Shown: positions 23,830-36,358, counted from the first letter of the stretch. The stretch is 64,000 nucleotides of DNA from Spongilla lacustris (GCA_949361645.1 OX442418.1:1177226-1241225); one strand, 5' to 3'. Notes: generated from the letters alone by a model not told the origin. Translations and numbers: made by a program.

Positions 23830-26800
23830 ACAGTGTAAGTTCTCTTGTAGTGTGGGGGTTAATGACCAGTTTCACAGGTAGGGAGTTAATGGTTTCACAG
23901 GTAGTGGGTCTGGTGGTTTCATTTGCAGTGAGGAGCTGGTGGTTGTACTGTGTGGGGTTAAGTGGATAGGGGGCCATTGTGGCTGGCCCCAGTGTTTGGG
24001 GCCTACACCATGTAAGTCCCCATGCAGTGAGAGCTAATGGCTCCATTGCATGTGTGGTTCCACTCCTCATGATGGGGTCTAGTTTTGTGAGGACTGGTAA
24101 TATGGCAGCTGGTGGCTCCCCTGCTGGCAGTCTGATTACTCCATACGTAAGAGGGCTGTTGGGGGTGGGTGCTGGGTGAGTCTGGTTCCACTGGTATTGT
24201 GTGTTTGCAGTGAGAGGGCTAGTGAGTGAGGGATGGCATTGCACGTTCACTCCTGGATCTCGGATACAACTTGCAGTAAAGGATAGGTAGTGAGAGATAG
24301 GGCCGTGGGGGCTAGCCCCATATGTGGGGACTGCTAAGTGAGAGCTAATGGTTCCATGGGCATGTGTGACTCCAGTTGATGGCTCCCCTAATATTGTGTG
24401 GGGTGCCGAATTCCTATTGCCGTGTGAGAGCTGGAGTCTCCACCAGCATGCATTATTGTGGGGGGCCCCCAACGACCCTGCAGAGGGTTTTAGCAGCTGG
24501 TGGCTCCCTCGTTGGACAGGTGCTAACTGGACTTGTTGTATGGGGCTATTAAGTTCACTTGCAATAATGCGTTTGTCCGCTTGTAGTGAGGGAGCTGACC
24601 CCTGGGCCAATAACTCAACATGCAGTGAAGGGGCAGGAGGGCTGTGGGGGCGGGTCCCAGTGTGTAGGGTAGTTGCAGTGAGGACTAATGGTTCAAATGG
24701 TAGTGTTTGGAGAGGGGCGGGTGTATGTTCAGTGCATGTAGTTCATGGCTTCCCCTGAAATTTGGGGACTACTTGTAGTGCGATGGCTGGCATCTCCACT
24801 GGCATATACATATTGACCCCAGCTTATGTGGGCAGTGCAGGTCTGGTAACCCCATCTGTGAGAGAGCTGGTGGCTCTACTATTAGCAGTGTGTAGGCATT
24901 AAATGTAAGTTCACTTGTCTTGTGCGGCTGTTAAGTTCACTTGCAGTTATGGGGGATGGTGGTTCTAATGTGTGAGAATGGCTCCAGTGGTCCCATTGGC
25001 CCCTTGAACCTGCGGTAAATGTTCACGGGTATGGTGCACTTGTAGTGATATGGCTGGTAATCTTGACTGATGAAACATGCAGTGAAGGATAGGTACATGT
25101 AGTGGGAGGTACTCCTGCTAAGTGAGGGCTAATGGTTCCATGGATAGCGGGGGGCTCCAGTTCATGGTTCCCCTAATATTGTGGGGGTTACCAATTCCAA
25201 TTCCACTGTTGTGAGTTTCCACCAGCATGATTATTCTGGGGGCCCCAATGACCCTGGGGTGTTTAGCAGCTGGTGGCTCCTTTGCTGACAGACCAAGAAC
25301 CGCTGGTGCTAACCGGACCTGCAGTGTGGGGCCATTAAGTTCACTTGCATTAATGATTCCAATGATACTGTCCGCTTGCAGTGAGGGAGCTGACGCCATT
25401 GGTCCCTGGGCCGTATGTTGACTCAACGTGCAGTGAAGGACATGCAGGTAGTGCAGGGCAGGAGGCCTAATGGTTCCATTGGTAGTGTTTTGAGATGGGC
25501 AGGTGTACGTACAGTACATGTAGTTCATGGGTTGTAGTGTGAGGGTTGGCATCTCCACTGGCATCATATACCTACTGACCCCAGCTTGTGTGGGCACCCC
25601 TGCTGGCATTGATCGAATGCAGGGTCTGGTAACCCCATCTGTAACAGAGCTGGTGGCTCCACTACTTGCAGTGTGGAGTGTGGAGGCATTTACATTTAAT
25701 GGAAATTCACTTGCATCGTGCGGCTGTTGAGTTCACTTGCAGTGATCAATGGGGGATGGTGGTTTTGATGTGTGACCATTGGCCCCTTGAACTTGCAGTG
25801 AATGGTCACTGGTATGGACTGTACTTGTAGTGTGTGGGGGCTGCTAAGTGAGGGTGAAATGGTTCCATAGATAGTGGGGGCATGTGTGGCTCCAGTTCGT
25901 GGCTCCCTAAAATTGTGCGGGGTGCCATTTCCACTTGCAGTGTGACTCCATCCACCAGTATGCATTATTGTGGGACCCCCCAATGACCCCGGGGAGTTTA
26001 GCAGCTGGTGGCTTTCCTGCTGGCAGTCTGATAACTCCATCTGGAATATGGCTCCAATGGTGCTAACTGGAATGCAGTGTGGGCTTTTAAGTTCACTTGC
26101 ATTAATAGTTACAATGTTACCGTCTGTTTGCAGTGAGGGAGCTGACCCCATTTGTCCCTGAGCCGTTGACTCTACTTGCAGTGAAGGACTAGTAGTGGGC
26201 AGGAGGGCCGTGGGGGGCTGGTCCCAGTTTGTGGGGCACTTGCAGTGAAAGGGCGGGTGTACGTTCAGTGCATATGTAGTTCATGGCTTCCCCTGAAATT
26301 TGGGGACTGCTTAATCGCTTGTAGTGTGATGGCTGGCATCTCCATTGGCATCATACCTACATGTACATTGTATTGACCCCAGCTTGTGTGGGCACCCCTG
26401 CTGGCAGTGCAGGGTCTGGTAACCCCATCTGTAAGAGAGATGGTGGCTCCAGTACTTGCAGTGTGCGGGAGGTATTAAATGTTAGTTCACTTGTATCGTG
26501 TGGCTATTAAGTTCACTAGCATTAATGGTCCAATGATACTGTCCACTTGCAGTGAGGGAGCTGACCCCATTGGTCCAGATGGCTGGTCTCAGTGTGTGGA
26601 GCACTTGCAGTGTAGGCTTATGGTTTCACTGTTTGGAGAGGGGCGGGTGTATGTACAGTACTTTATGGGGACTACTTGTAGAGTGAGGGCGGCATCTCCA
26701 CTGGCATCTATTGACCCCTGCATGTGAGGGCTCCCCTACTGGCAGTGCAGGGTCTGGTAACCACATCCGTAAGAGAGCTGGTGGGGAGGTATTATTTTGA

Positions 26801-26867
26801 AAGTTTGCAAGGCTGTAGTGATGGGGACTGGTGGTTTTGCTGTGTGGGGATGGCGCCAATGGTCCCT
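23830..26867. repeat. right-arm array, reverse complement of the left
   Basis: CACTTGCAGTG-type motifs in the same order as the left arm read backwards. For example 25,118-25,609 mirrors 21,899-22,390 almost residue for residue on translation. An additional block of roughly 0.7 kb makes this arm longer. Confidence 0.85.
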
Positions 26868-26889
26868 CATATGGAGAAATTGCCCATAC

Positions 26890-28150
26890 ATAGGCGGACA
26901 TTTAGCACTTTTATTTCAAATTGATTTTTAAACACATGTACTAAGTACGATAAATCGGTCTGATTGTGAATCTGTAATTTATAGATTTATATCATGAGCC
27001 ATTCTTGTACAAAAATCAAGACAAAAAATTAATTTCTACCGCACTAATTTATTCGTAAAGTAGACATGTTACGTAACATTTATTAACAATTATGTCATTT
27101 ATCAATAATGTTTTTAATTAATGGCTAGCTCACGAGACGCATACAAAGCCGATGACGTATTACTAATACTAAGTAAGTAAAAGTAATTGTAGCTCCCATA
27201 AACACAGATTGAACACGCACCGCAGATGACCGAAAGGGATGATGTTGGCTTCGTCCAAAGTGGCCGGTCCGCAATTACTAGTAGTTCACGACGGGAGACC
27301 GAGTCCCAAGTCCCAACTCCCAACATGTCATCATATATGCTCCGCCATGCATATTTACCCATCCTTTCAATATTGGCCGGGTGCAGCGTCCGTTGTGCAC
27401 GTCACGCCACCAGCACTTTTTATGCCACCTTTCTATGCGGCAATTCATTATTGCCATGAAGCCTCGATCGCGATCATCGCGCGGGCAACATATCGTAAAA
27501 GCAGAGATAATATAAAGCGATACTTCCTATGATATATGCTATTACATTTATAGTTTCTCTTAGCCCCTTCTGTAGTCAATCATCGACTCAATGTGATATG
27601 GGAGATGTAAACGATGGGCGGACCGGCAGCGTGGGCGTTTCTCTAGAGCCGAACACATTGGCAAGCTAGAACCCGTACTTCACGTTTATTTCATGTCAAG
27701 ATATCTAACTTCTTATAGGTTAATACATTTACCGTAGTGATCAGGTCGACGGGTCATGCTGCCCTTCCTCATCACTGAGTTACTAGTACGTTTACAAATT
27801 GACAATAACCACAAAGACCCTGCTGCACTTCTTCCTCATCGGATGGCTATCACAGTTACAAGCAAGTCTAGTGTCATATTATGAGCACCAAACAAAACAA
27901 AAAAAGATAAGTGCCTAAGTAGCATCATATAGATACTTGATGGTAGCACATCTCCGTGGAAACAGTTGCAAACAGACATTTAAACAAATTCGCAGCTCCT
28001 GATATTGAAACCTAGAGGAAAAAAGTGATGGTTATGCATCAGAACAAATGCCCCTACCATAAAACCAAAGCCCTCAGCATCATGCACAAAGCACACTCCA
28101 TCCCCTCCCAATGCAAAGCTCAACCAAGGCATCAGGACTAGTGCTTGCCC
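26890..28150. other. unassigned sequence within the insertion
   Basis: Overlapping short frames at 27,114-27,532 on both strands have no recognisable motif. No repeats are evident. Confidence 0.35.
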
Positions 28151-28167
28151 AACAGGCCCCTGTCATT

Positions 28168-28203
28168 CATTACCCCCCCCCCCCCCACACACACACACAC
28201 ACA
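28168..28203. repeat. poly(C)/(AC) tract
   Basis: A run of about 15 C followed directly by (AC)n. The same C-run-then-AC arrangement occurs at 42,309-42,341. Confidence 0.9.
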
Positions 28204-28453
28204 TTCTGCACAGTGTGTGGTTTGTATGACTTATACATGTAACTTCTCTGTATGGTTTCTACTAGAAAGGAGTACAGTGTAGGTGGTACGGAGGTGAAGA
28301 GGAAAGACACATGAACACTTAACCTTCAGTACTCACGATAAGTCTAAGTAGATACCATGCAGCCCTGGATCAAGCATAGCCTTGGGGGTGGGGGGGCCAG
28401 CTTCCCCCCCCCCTCCCCCATGGCATATGAAATGCCACCCCTCTGGCAGCAAT

Positions 28454-28455
<2 letters not shown>

Positions 28456-28485
<30 letters not shown>
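28456..28485. repeat. poly(C) tract, about 28 bases
   Basis: An uninterrupted C homopolymer, one of about a dozen G/C homopolymers in the window. The nearby frames (Pro- or Gly-rich) are artefacts. Confidence 0.9.
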
Positions 28486-28813
28486 GCCACACACGCTTCC
28501 GTTCATGATTACATATACCTGCGAGTAGATTACATGTTGTGTCATACGTAAAAAAAAGTCCGAATACTTGCTGACAAATGTCAACAAAGCGGTGGAGCAC
28601 AACAGGGCATGTACAAATGTACCCCTTCGACTGCATCCCCTCCTCCCCCCCAGTTTTTGTGCGCCCTCTGGTAAAACCAAATTCATGTAGGTCCACGGTA
28701 GTCCTACATGCATAAGTACATGCCAGTAGTTAGATAGATGTACACATGTACATGTAGGTCTTGTAGATATGGTAGTCTTAGGTAACATGTACAGGGTATG
28801 TTTATTTTATGTC

Positions 28814-29300
28814 TAACATCAGATAAGGTTGTGGGTTCCTTTCAAGTTTAATTATATTCACAGCACAGAAGGGCAGATGTTACATGTAGTTTGAAGGGAA
28901 TACATGTACATGTAGACAAAAGACACAAGTAATTTTCAGTACTCAGGTAGGTACATGTAAGTCTATGTAGGTCCATGTAGGGTTCATGCAGGGTATAGGT
29001 CTATGTAGGTCCATGTAGGGTTCATGCAGGGTAGGTCTATGTAGGTCCATGTAGGGTTCATGCAGGGTAGGTCTATGTAGGTCCATGTAAGGGTTCATGC
29101 AGGGTAGGTCTATGTAGGTCCATGTAAGGGTTCATGCAGGGTAGGCCTATGTAGGTCAATGTAGGGGTTCATGCAGGGTAGGTCTACATGTAGCTTCAGG
29201 ACAGGCAAGGTAGCAGCACTACATGGGCCTCTAACATCAGATAAGGTTGTGGGTTCCCCTTTCAAGTTTATTATATTCACAGCACAAACCATGGGCAGAT
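28814..29300. repeat. 36-bp minisatellite bracketed by a 75-bp direct repeat
   Basis: Near-identical segments beginning TAACATCAGATAAGGTTGTG occur at about 28,814-28,885 and 29,231-29,300. Between them, about six copies of GTAGGTCTATGTAGGTCCAT then GTAGGGTTCATGCAGG lie at 28,945-29,190. Confidence 0.85.
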
Positions 29301-29394
29301 CTTAGGATTAAGAGTAGGTACATGTATGACAAAACCTTCAGTATTCTGGTACATGTACATGTAGGAGCGTGTATGGGCTGGGTTTTTTTAAAGT

Positions 29395-30875
29395 ATGATG
29401 TATAGGCTGATGTATGGGGTATGGTGTACAGGCTGGGGTATGGTGTATAGGCTGGTGTATGGTGTATAGGCTGGTGTATGTATGGTGTATAAGCTAGTGT
29501 ATGGGGTATGGTGTACAGGCTGGGGTATGGTGTATAGGATGGTGTATGGTGTACAGGCTACTGTAGTGTATGGTGTACAGGCTGGTGTATGGTGTACAGG
29601 CTAGTGTATGGTGTACAGGCTGGTGTATGGTGTACAGGCTGGTGTATGGTGTATAGGCTGGTGTATGGTGTACAGGCTGGTGTATGGTGTACAGGCTAGT
29701 GTATGGTATATAGGCTGGTGTATGGTGTACAGGCCGGTGTATGGTGTATAGGCTGGTGTATGGTGTATAGGATGGTGTATGGTGTATAGGCTGGTGTATG
29801 GTGTACAGGCTGGTGTATGGTGTATAGGTGTATAGGCTGGTGTATGGTGTACAGGCTGGTGTATGGTGTATAGGTGTATAGGCTGGTGTATGGGGTCTAG
29901 GCTGGTGTATGGTGTACAGGCTGGTGTATGGTGTACAGGCTAGTGTATGGTGTATAGGCTGGTGTATAGTGTATAGGTGTATAGGCTGGTGCATGGGGTC
30001 TAGGCTGGTGTATGGTGTATAGGCTGGTGTATGGTGTACAGGCTGGTGTATGGTGTACAGGCTGGTGTATGGTGTACAGGCTAGTGTATGGTGTATAGGC
30101 TGGTGTATGGTGTACAGGCTGGGGTATGGTGTATAAGATGGTGTATGGTGTATAGGATGGTGTATGGTGTACAGGCTAGTGTATGGTGTACAGGCTGGTG
30201 TATGGTGTACAGGCTGGTGTATGGGGTCTAGGCTGGTGTATGGTGTACAGGCTAGTATGGTGTACAGGCTGGGGTATGGTGTATAGGATGGTGTATGGTG
30301 TATAGGATGGTGTATGGTGTACAGGCTAGTGTATGGTGTACAGGCTGGTGTATGGTGTACAGGCTGGTGTATGGGGTCTAGGCTGGTGTATGGTGTACAG
30401 GCTAGTGTATGGTGTACAGGCTGGTGTATGGTGTACAGGCTGGTGTATGGGTTCTAGGCTGGTGTATGGGGTCTAGGCTGGTGTATGGTGTACAGGCTGG
30501 TGTATGGGGTCTAGGCTGGTGTATGGTGTACAGGCTAGTGTATGGTGTACAGGCTGGTGTATGGTGTACAGGCTGGTGTATGGGTTCTAGGCTGGTGTAT
30601 GGGGTCTAGGCTGGTGTATGGTGTACAGGCTGGTGTATGGGGTCTAGGCTGGTGTATGGTGTACAGGCTGGTGTATGGTGTACAGGCTGGTGTACAGGCT
30701 GATGTATGGTGTATATAGGTATAGGTGTATGGTGTACTGGCTAGTGTATGGTGTACAGGCTGGTGTATGGGGTCTAGGCTGGTGTATGGTGTACAGGCTG
30801 GTGTATGGTGTACAGGCTGGTGTATGGTGGTGTATGGGGTCTAGGCTGGTGTATGGTGTATAGGCCGGTGTATGG
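29395..30875. repeat. 19-bp minisatellite, about 75 copies
   Basis: Tandem GGCTGGTGTATGGTGTACA with variants (TATA, GGTCTA, GCTAGT). Long variant strings recur (for example 30,120-30,260 against 30,240-30,400), showing later higher-order duplication. Open frames on both strands are repeat read-through. Confidence 0.95.
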
Positions 30876-31089
30876 GCAAACACATCATGCAAACACCAGC
30901 ACATACCTACACAACACACCAGCACACATCAGACACACCAACCTTCAAAGTCGCAGTAGCCTGCCTCCTTGTAGTCTTTGCAGATGTCAGGTTGGTACTC
31001 CCAAAGAACAGTACAGGGGACCTTTCCTAGGGGAGGGAAAAATGGCCCCTACATGTAGAATGCTGTCTGCACATTATCCCGCAATGGAT

Positions 31090-31495
31090 CCCCTACGAAA
31101 AAATCTTGGCATGACATGTTCCAAATTCATGCGTGATATGTTTTTGCAAGTGTTCCAGTTTTTCTAGAGCACTGTTGAACATGCTTGCATGTACATGTAT
31201 GTCATTCAATTGCAGGCATATCACTCTTCTAACTTGCACAGGATGAATAGTTTCTAAAAAGCGATTCCCCGATGAGGCATACCCGCTAATATGCTAAGGG
31301 GTGTGCCACTTTATAACTTCTCGGGGGAACGCGTTTTAGAAACTCTTCAACCTGTGCAAGTTAGAAGGGTGATATGCCTGCAATTGAATGACATAAGCAT
31401 GTTCAACAGTGCTCTAGAAAAACTGGAACACATGCGACAACATATCACACATGAATTTGGAACATGTATGCCAAGATTTTTTTGTAGGGGAAGGT
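31090..31495. mobile_element. hairpin element 3
   Basis: Inverted arms of about 200 bp meet near 31,290 (outer CTACGAAAAAATCTTGGCAT against ATGCCAAGATTTTTTTGTAG). The arms differ by scattered changes. Confidence 0.85.
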
Positions 31496-31618
31496 GTGCC
31501 CATTATGGTGTGCTCCTTTTAAAGTGTGCCCATTAAGGTGTGCTCCTTTTAAAGTGTGCCCATTGAGGTGTGCTCCTTTTAAAGTGTGCCCTTTAAGATG
31601 TGCTCCTTTTAAAGTGTG
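31493..31618. repeat. 30-bp minisatellite
   Basis: Four to five copies of GTGTGCCCATTAAGGTGTGC then TCCTTTTAAA, abutting the end of hairpin element 3. The first copy begins inside the flank of that element. Confidence 0.88.
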
Positions 31619-31675
31619 TGACATTTTCTGTACAGTTTATGTTCATGCATCGTGTGCTTGCTACCATACATTGCA

Positions 31676-31696
31676 GACACACACACACACACACAA

Positions 31697-31727
<31 letters not shown>

Positions 31728-31728
31728 A
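31676..31728. repeat. (CA)n microsatellite
   Basis: Dinucleotide CA run with one AAATA interruption. Confidence 0.95.
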
Positions 31729-32099
31729 CACTCATGGAATCGTACAATTGTATGCCACAATATTTGGCCTCATCACATCTGCTACCACCTCCCTTGACCA
31801 CACCCACCTGCTGGCTGCACTCCCTTGTGAGGTCTCCCTCCTCTTGCGGCCTCGAAGTACTCGGTGTAGTTGTGTCCTCTGTATATGTTGTCCTCCATAC
31901 TATATATGGAAAACAAACAATATTAATTAATCATCATACAACAGACTATGAGTTTTGCAGCATAGTAGGACATGAATCACCATGGCAACTAGACATATAC
32001 AAATAAAAATTTGTTCTGGAGAATAATGCTGATATTGCTGTCTTTACAGGGTTAAAACTCGTGTCACTAAAGGGCTAATATCACTGTATCTGACTGGCC

Positions 32100-32379
32100 T
32101 ATAAAGGGTTACTGCAAGTGGTGACCAGTGCCCAGACCTGGTTCAAATTCTGTGCCTTCTCCATGACACCCCACTGGTCCCTGTTCTGTTCTGTCTCCAT
32201 CTCCAAGGTGAGGGTGGCCTCCATGTCATGCCTCCCTCACAGACTTAGTATGTTGGGTCACCTTGCTGAGTTTGTCCTTATCTTTGTCACTGAACACTCT
32301 GAGCCTCCTCTGATGAAGGGAAGTGGAAGGAGAGGATCATGGAAGGAGGGAAGAGGCGAGGATGGAGGGAGGGAGGGAG
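32100..32379. other. possible orphan exon next to the scaffold gap
   Basis: An open stretch ends at CTCCAAG followed by GTGAGG (donor-like) near 32,206. Protein not recognised on either strand. Purine-rich GGAAGGAGGG repeats run into the N tract. Confidence 0.25.
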
Positions 32380-32579
32380 NNNNNNNNNNNNNNNNNNNNN
32401 NNNNNNNNNNNNNNNNNNNNNNNNNNNNNNNNNNNNNNNNNNNNNNNNNNNNNNNNNNNNNNNNNNNNNNNNNNNNNNNNNNNNNNNNNNNNNNNNNNNN
32501 NNNNNNNNNNNNNNNNNNNNNNNNNNNNNNNNNNNNNNNNNNNNNNNNNNNNNNNNNNNNNNNNNNNNNNNNNNNNNNN
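32380..32579. other. assembly gap (200 N)
   Basis: Exactly 200 undetermined bases, a conventional placeholder for a scaffold join of unknown length. Frames spanning it are meaningless. Confidence 0.98.
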
Positions 32580-33283
32580 CTTCGATATTGTCGTTATCGT
32601 ACCGTTCGAAATCGTCCGCGGAAGTACCGAACCAAAAGCGAAGAGCAGGCCTACAGCAGATTATCTCTGCCTACAGTAAATAGCGGTTAATAAGTTATTT
32701 TGCACGTTAAGTTGTTGTGTACATTATAGTGGTGGGTGGGGTCGTGGTTATAGACATCAATTTGCAATACATATCATCATTAACTACTTGTACTTACAGA
32801 ACAGCTCGGTCTGGGCACGGCCAACTGACGAAAGAGTAGCACGTGATATTATGCGTTTTGGATTTGGGGTGTATCTCACTAACCATTCAAGGGAAGCGCG
32901 ATTTGAAGGCCCTAAGCTCTGAAAAAATGATGAAAAATAAGTGCATTGATTACTCTCATATAATCCGGTGGCACCGAAGGAAAATATCATTTGGTTGGGA
33001 AAATATTGATGACTGAATAAGTAAATGAGATAAAATGAATGGACATTGGAAACCTTGCATAATTAATGTGGAAGTGCGGATATAGGTACCTACGGTGCGT
33101 TAAAGTACTCAAAATATGCTAAATAGTCCCCACATAGCAAATCCGAGAGCACCTAGTCAATATAATTTTTATTTCTGCAGTTAGCTGCAGTTTTCTGAAT
33201 GCGTCCATACATTTTCTATAGACATTGAATTACGCAATGACCGAATACCGCGTAATCCTTTTGACCGCCAATTTCTCGATATG
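32580..33283. other. sequence after the gap, unassigned
   Basis: No gene or repeat family recognised. The region ends at the inverted-repeat end CTCGATATG, where the foldback arm resumes. Confidence 0.4.
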
Positions 33284-34464
33284 TTGAACTTGCAGAGAAT
33301 AATCAATAGTGGGGGTGGGGAGGGGAGGGGGCTGGACCAATGGGGTTCTGCTTACATGTACATGTAAGGCCATTTGCAGTGAGGGCTAATACATGTAGTT
33401 CCACTGGTAGTGTTGGGAGGGGGCATGTGTGACTCGACTTCCCTTGGTACATGTACATGTAGTTCATGGCTGCCCTGAAATTGTGAGGGCTGCCAACTCC
33501 ATTTGCAGGGAGAGGGTTAGTATAAGTATCTCTACTTGTACTGTGGAGGCTGACCCCATTGGTTAGTTGGTAGCTCCTGTGTAGGGTCTGATATGGGCGG
33601 GTGGTTCCATAGGTAGTGCGGGTTGGTGGCTCTGCATTGCATCTGTTGGTTTTGCAGGGCTGCTGTCTGGACTTGCAATGGCCCATATGTGGGGGGCGGG
33701 GCCGGTGGTGATTTAGCGGCTGTTTACTTCCTACAACCACCATCGTCAGTGGTACGACCGCCGTCACTACCGTTCTCGATCTCCCCATCCTCATCGAAAG
33801 TATCTTGAATATCTCGTCGTAACCGTACCGGCTCGAACTCGTCCGCCGATTGAACCTCTTACGAGCTTGTCTTCAGTGGACGTCGCTATGCATATCGTTT
33901 ATCTACACAGATAATAACGAATATCAACTGTGACAGGGGCGATAGATTAAATACTTACCCAGCTAGCTAGCTAGCGCAGTATACATAGGTGTGGCTATAA
34001 GTTATCCAAGTCTCAGCCCACAGGAAGTAGTTGCATATTCATGTAATTTGGTATGGAAGCGGTTCACGCACGTACAACGGCGCAATTCGAGCGGGAAACG
34101 TGTACCAACTTTGCGCCGCTGTATCTCCGTAACGGATGACATAAAAATTAACGAACAGAACAAATCGATAGGTATATGACCTCTCTACCTACAAACCGAA
34201 TTTGAAGCGAATTGATTACTCCTACCTAAAGTTATGGTGGGTTAGAACCCGGTGGGGTATCGAACGTTGCAATACTGGCACGGAGCAAGTGCAAGGCCCC
34301 AAAATGTATTTTACTATAGAGCAATGGTGTAGTATGATGTGTTGAAAATAGGAAGTTAATATCGTTTATCGTTCGGGAGTTATAGCGATTCAAACGCGAG
34401 GCATTTTTATAACTTTATATTTATATATGCGAAGTATCATTTTCTCGGAAACTGTCCCAATTAT

Positions 34465-34560
34465 AAATATATATATAATTATAATTATATATATTATATA
34501 AATATATATATTATTATTATATTATAATATAAAATTAATATAATTATATATATATATAAT
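34465..34560. repeat. TA-rich microsatellite
   Basis: TATATA/ATTATA tract between the foldback end and the gypsy remnant; counterpart of the one at 16,378-16,475. Confidence 0.85.
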
Positions 34561-34616
34561 GAATCACGCATGCGCACACTGTTTATAGATAGTCTATACA
34601 TTACACTCCCTCCGTT

Positions 34617-36358
34617 TTAAGCTTCATGTATATCCATATTCATCTCTGAACCGCGGACTGGGGGAAAGCGTATCCATGTTGAGATTCGAGGTGCTATTGG
34701 AGGTGTAACCATTTGATCATTTCTTTCAGGACTACTCTGCTGCGAACGTTCTCCTTGTGTCTGCTGATCAGCTTGTGTTGCATTTTGAGGTTCCTCCCCT
34801 GGTTTCTCCACATTGTTCCCCTCTTCATTGGGACAACGTTCCTCTTCTTCTTCTAACGCACTAACTTCCCTTTTTCTTAAATGATCCACACGTCGACGAC
34901 ACAATTGGTCTTGAACGTTTACCGTGTAAGACACGATGCTGTGCCTTTGTATGATCACCCCCGGAAGCCAACTTTGCTGATTCCGTTGACCTTTCACCCA
35001 TACCGCGTCCCCCACGTTAAATTCGCGTTCTTTCGTTTCCTTTATCATGTGATCGTTTCTGCCTGGCCTGCATGAGAAATGAGAATCACTTACTTTGGCC
35101 TCTGGATTGCTGCCAACCTGAGCATCATCGTTTTTACCGCTTTCGTGCTTTAGCAAATCCAGTCTTCCTCTCAGTCGTCGTCCAATTAACAATTCAGCTG
35201 GTGACATCCCTGTTGTCGAATGAGGTGTATTCCTATACGAAAACACAAATTGTTGCACTTTTCGGATTGGGTCCTTTTCTTTGTCTTGGTCCATGGCTCT
35301 AAAGGCATTTTTGAATGATTTTACGAAACGTTCAGCCTCACCGTTTGAGCTAGGATAGTAAGGTGCCATTATAGCATGCCTTATACCATTTGATTTATGT
35401 CTTGAATTGTTCACTTATAAACTGAGGGCCATTATCCGTCACTAACATTTCTGGAAGACCAAAACGCGCGAAGATGCTTCATCAGCGCCGTGATGATCGT
35501 ACCACTCGTAACTTCCTTCAAATAAATATAACCTCAGGCCATTTAGACCTTGGCCACATCTTCCCAAAGAACGGGCCAGCAAAATCAATATGCAGGCGCT
35601 GCCATGGCCTCGACGGGTACTCCCATGGATGTAATGGTGCTAGTGGCACATTATCTCGCTGAAGATTGCATGATTCACATCCTCGCACCATTTGCTCGAT
35701 TTCTCTGTCCATTCCTGGCCGCCACACATATTAGTCGAGCTAACGATTTCATCCTAACTATTCCCGGATGACTCTGATGCAACTCCTTTAGGACGAATCC
35801 TCTCGTTTTGGGAGGTATTACAACCCTGACCAGATAGCTAATCTCTTTGACTAAAATATGGTCTCAATTGATCGTCTGGCTTTGTTTCCTTGTCTTTCCA
35901 CCCGTTTCTGGTAAACTCCAACACCTCCCTCAGTAATGCATCAGACATAGGCCCCCTCTCAACATCTCAGTTCTACTGATAGTAGATAACCTGCCAACTG
36001 CAGTTCCTGGAAGGCTAAGACACGCTCGTCATCCATATTTTCGTCCTCGACAGCTTCAGGTTGTTTCAAACCAGCCGACGGATATCTTGATAGCCCGTCA
36101 GCATTTCCATGCATGTTGCAATGTTGACTTGTATACTATATCATACTGATATCCAGCTAGATATATCGCCCACCTTTGTAAACGTCCCGCAATCACAGAA
36201 GATATCCCTGTTTTTGGTCCGAAGATTTTCAATAAAAATTTGCGACCGAAAAAGTATTGATGGAACTTCTTCAGCCCAAACATAATGCTGAGGGCCTCCT
36301 TTTCAATATGCGAATAATTTTGTTCAGTCTTCGCGACGGTACTACCTTTTCCTTTCAA
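34617..36358 (-). pseudogene. pol: Ty3/gypsy pol remnant 2 (RNase H to integrase)
   Basis: Read on the minus strand: RNase H pieces (36,098-36,358; KTEQNYSHIEKEALSIMFG), then an integrase zinc finger and start of the core (35,518-35,727; CESC and LHIDFAGPF), then the end of the core with catalytic Glu in SSNGEAERFVKSF and the C-terminal domain (34,617-35,414). Frameshifts and stops separate the pieces, and the RNase H DNPL-like motif is degraded. Below the stop, ACGGAGGGAG precedes TGTAATG, a polypurine tract and LTR start like those of the first element. It belongs to a different lineage from the 3,082 element by protein sequence. Upstream (reading right to left) it is cut by the hairpin at 36,340-36,975. 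Confidence 0.88.

Larger units (their letters stand above)
26868..33283. mobile_element. 6.4-kb insertion in the right foldback arm, contains scaffold gap
   Basis: The right arm is continuous with the left arm on both sides but interrupted here. The ends CATATGGAGAAATTG and (complement) CATATCGAGAAATTG form a 15-bp terminal inverted repeat with one mismatch. About five bases of the uninterrupted target (TAAGC) are missing and no clear target duplication is visible. The interior holds C-tracts, two minisatellites, a 0.4-kb hairpin and the N run. Because the N run lies inside, the right boundary may be a scaffolding product. Confidence 0.55.
16591..34464. mobile_element. giant foldback element with imperfect inverted arms (about 17.9 kb)
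   Basis: The left end (ATAATTGGGACAGTTTCCGA at 16,591) is the reverse complement of the right end (TCGGAAACTGTCCCAATTAT, ending 34,464). The arms pair inward to a centre near 23,375, where GGTGAAGACATCAGAATTCA faces its complement. Left arm: 16,591-17,068 plus 19,910-23,365. Right arm: 23,384-26,867 plus 33,284-34,464. The arms differ by many substitutions and indels, and the right arm has an extra repeat block of about 0.7 kb (about 24,100-24,850), so this is not a simple assembly mirror. No transposase is encoded; all long frames are mirrored repeat shadows. It resembles FB/Galileo-type foldback elements in architecture only; superfamily unknown. The scaffold gap at 32,380 lies inside the interrupting insertion. 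Confidence 0.8.

Noticed and set aside
20100..26900. Many 60-280 codon frames in the foldback arms
   Set aside because: Frames in the left arm reappear mirrored in the right, have no domain, and come from stop-poor repeat blocks.
29494..30925. Tyr/Thr/His-rich repetitive frames
   Set aside because: Products of the 19-bp minisatellite, not a repeat protein: no start context, both strands equally open.
32118..32690. 190-codon frame spanning the N run
   Set aside because: Most residues are undetermined; the frame is an artefact of the gap.
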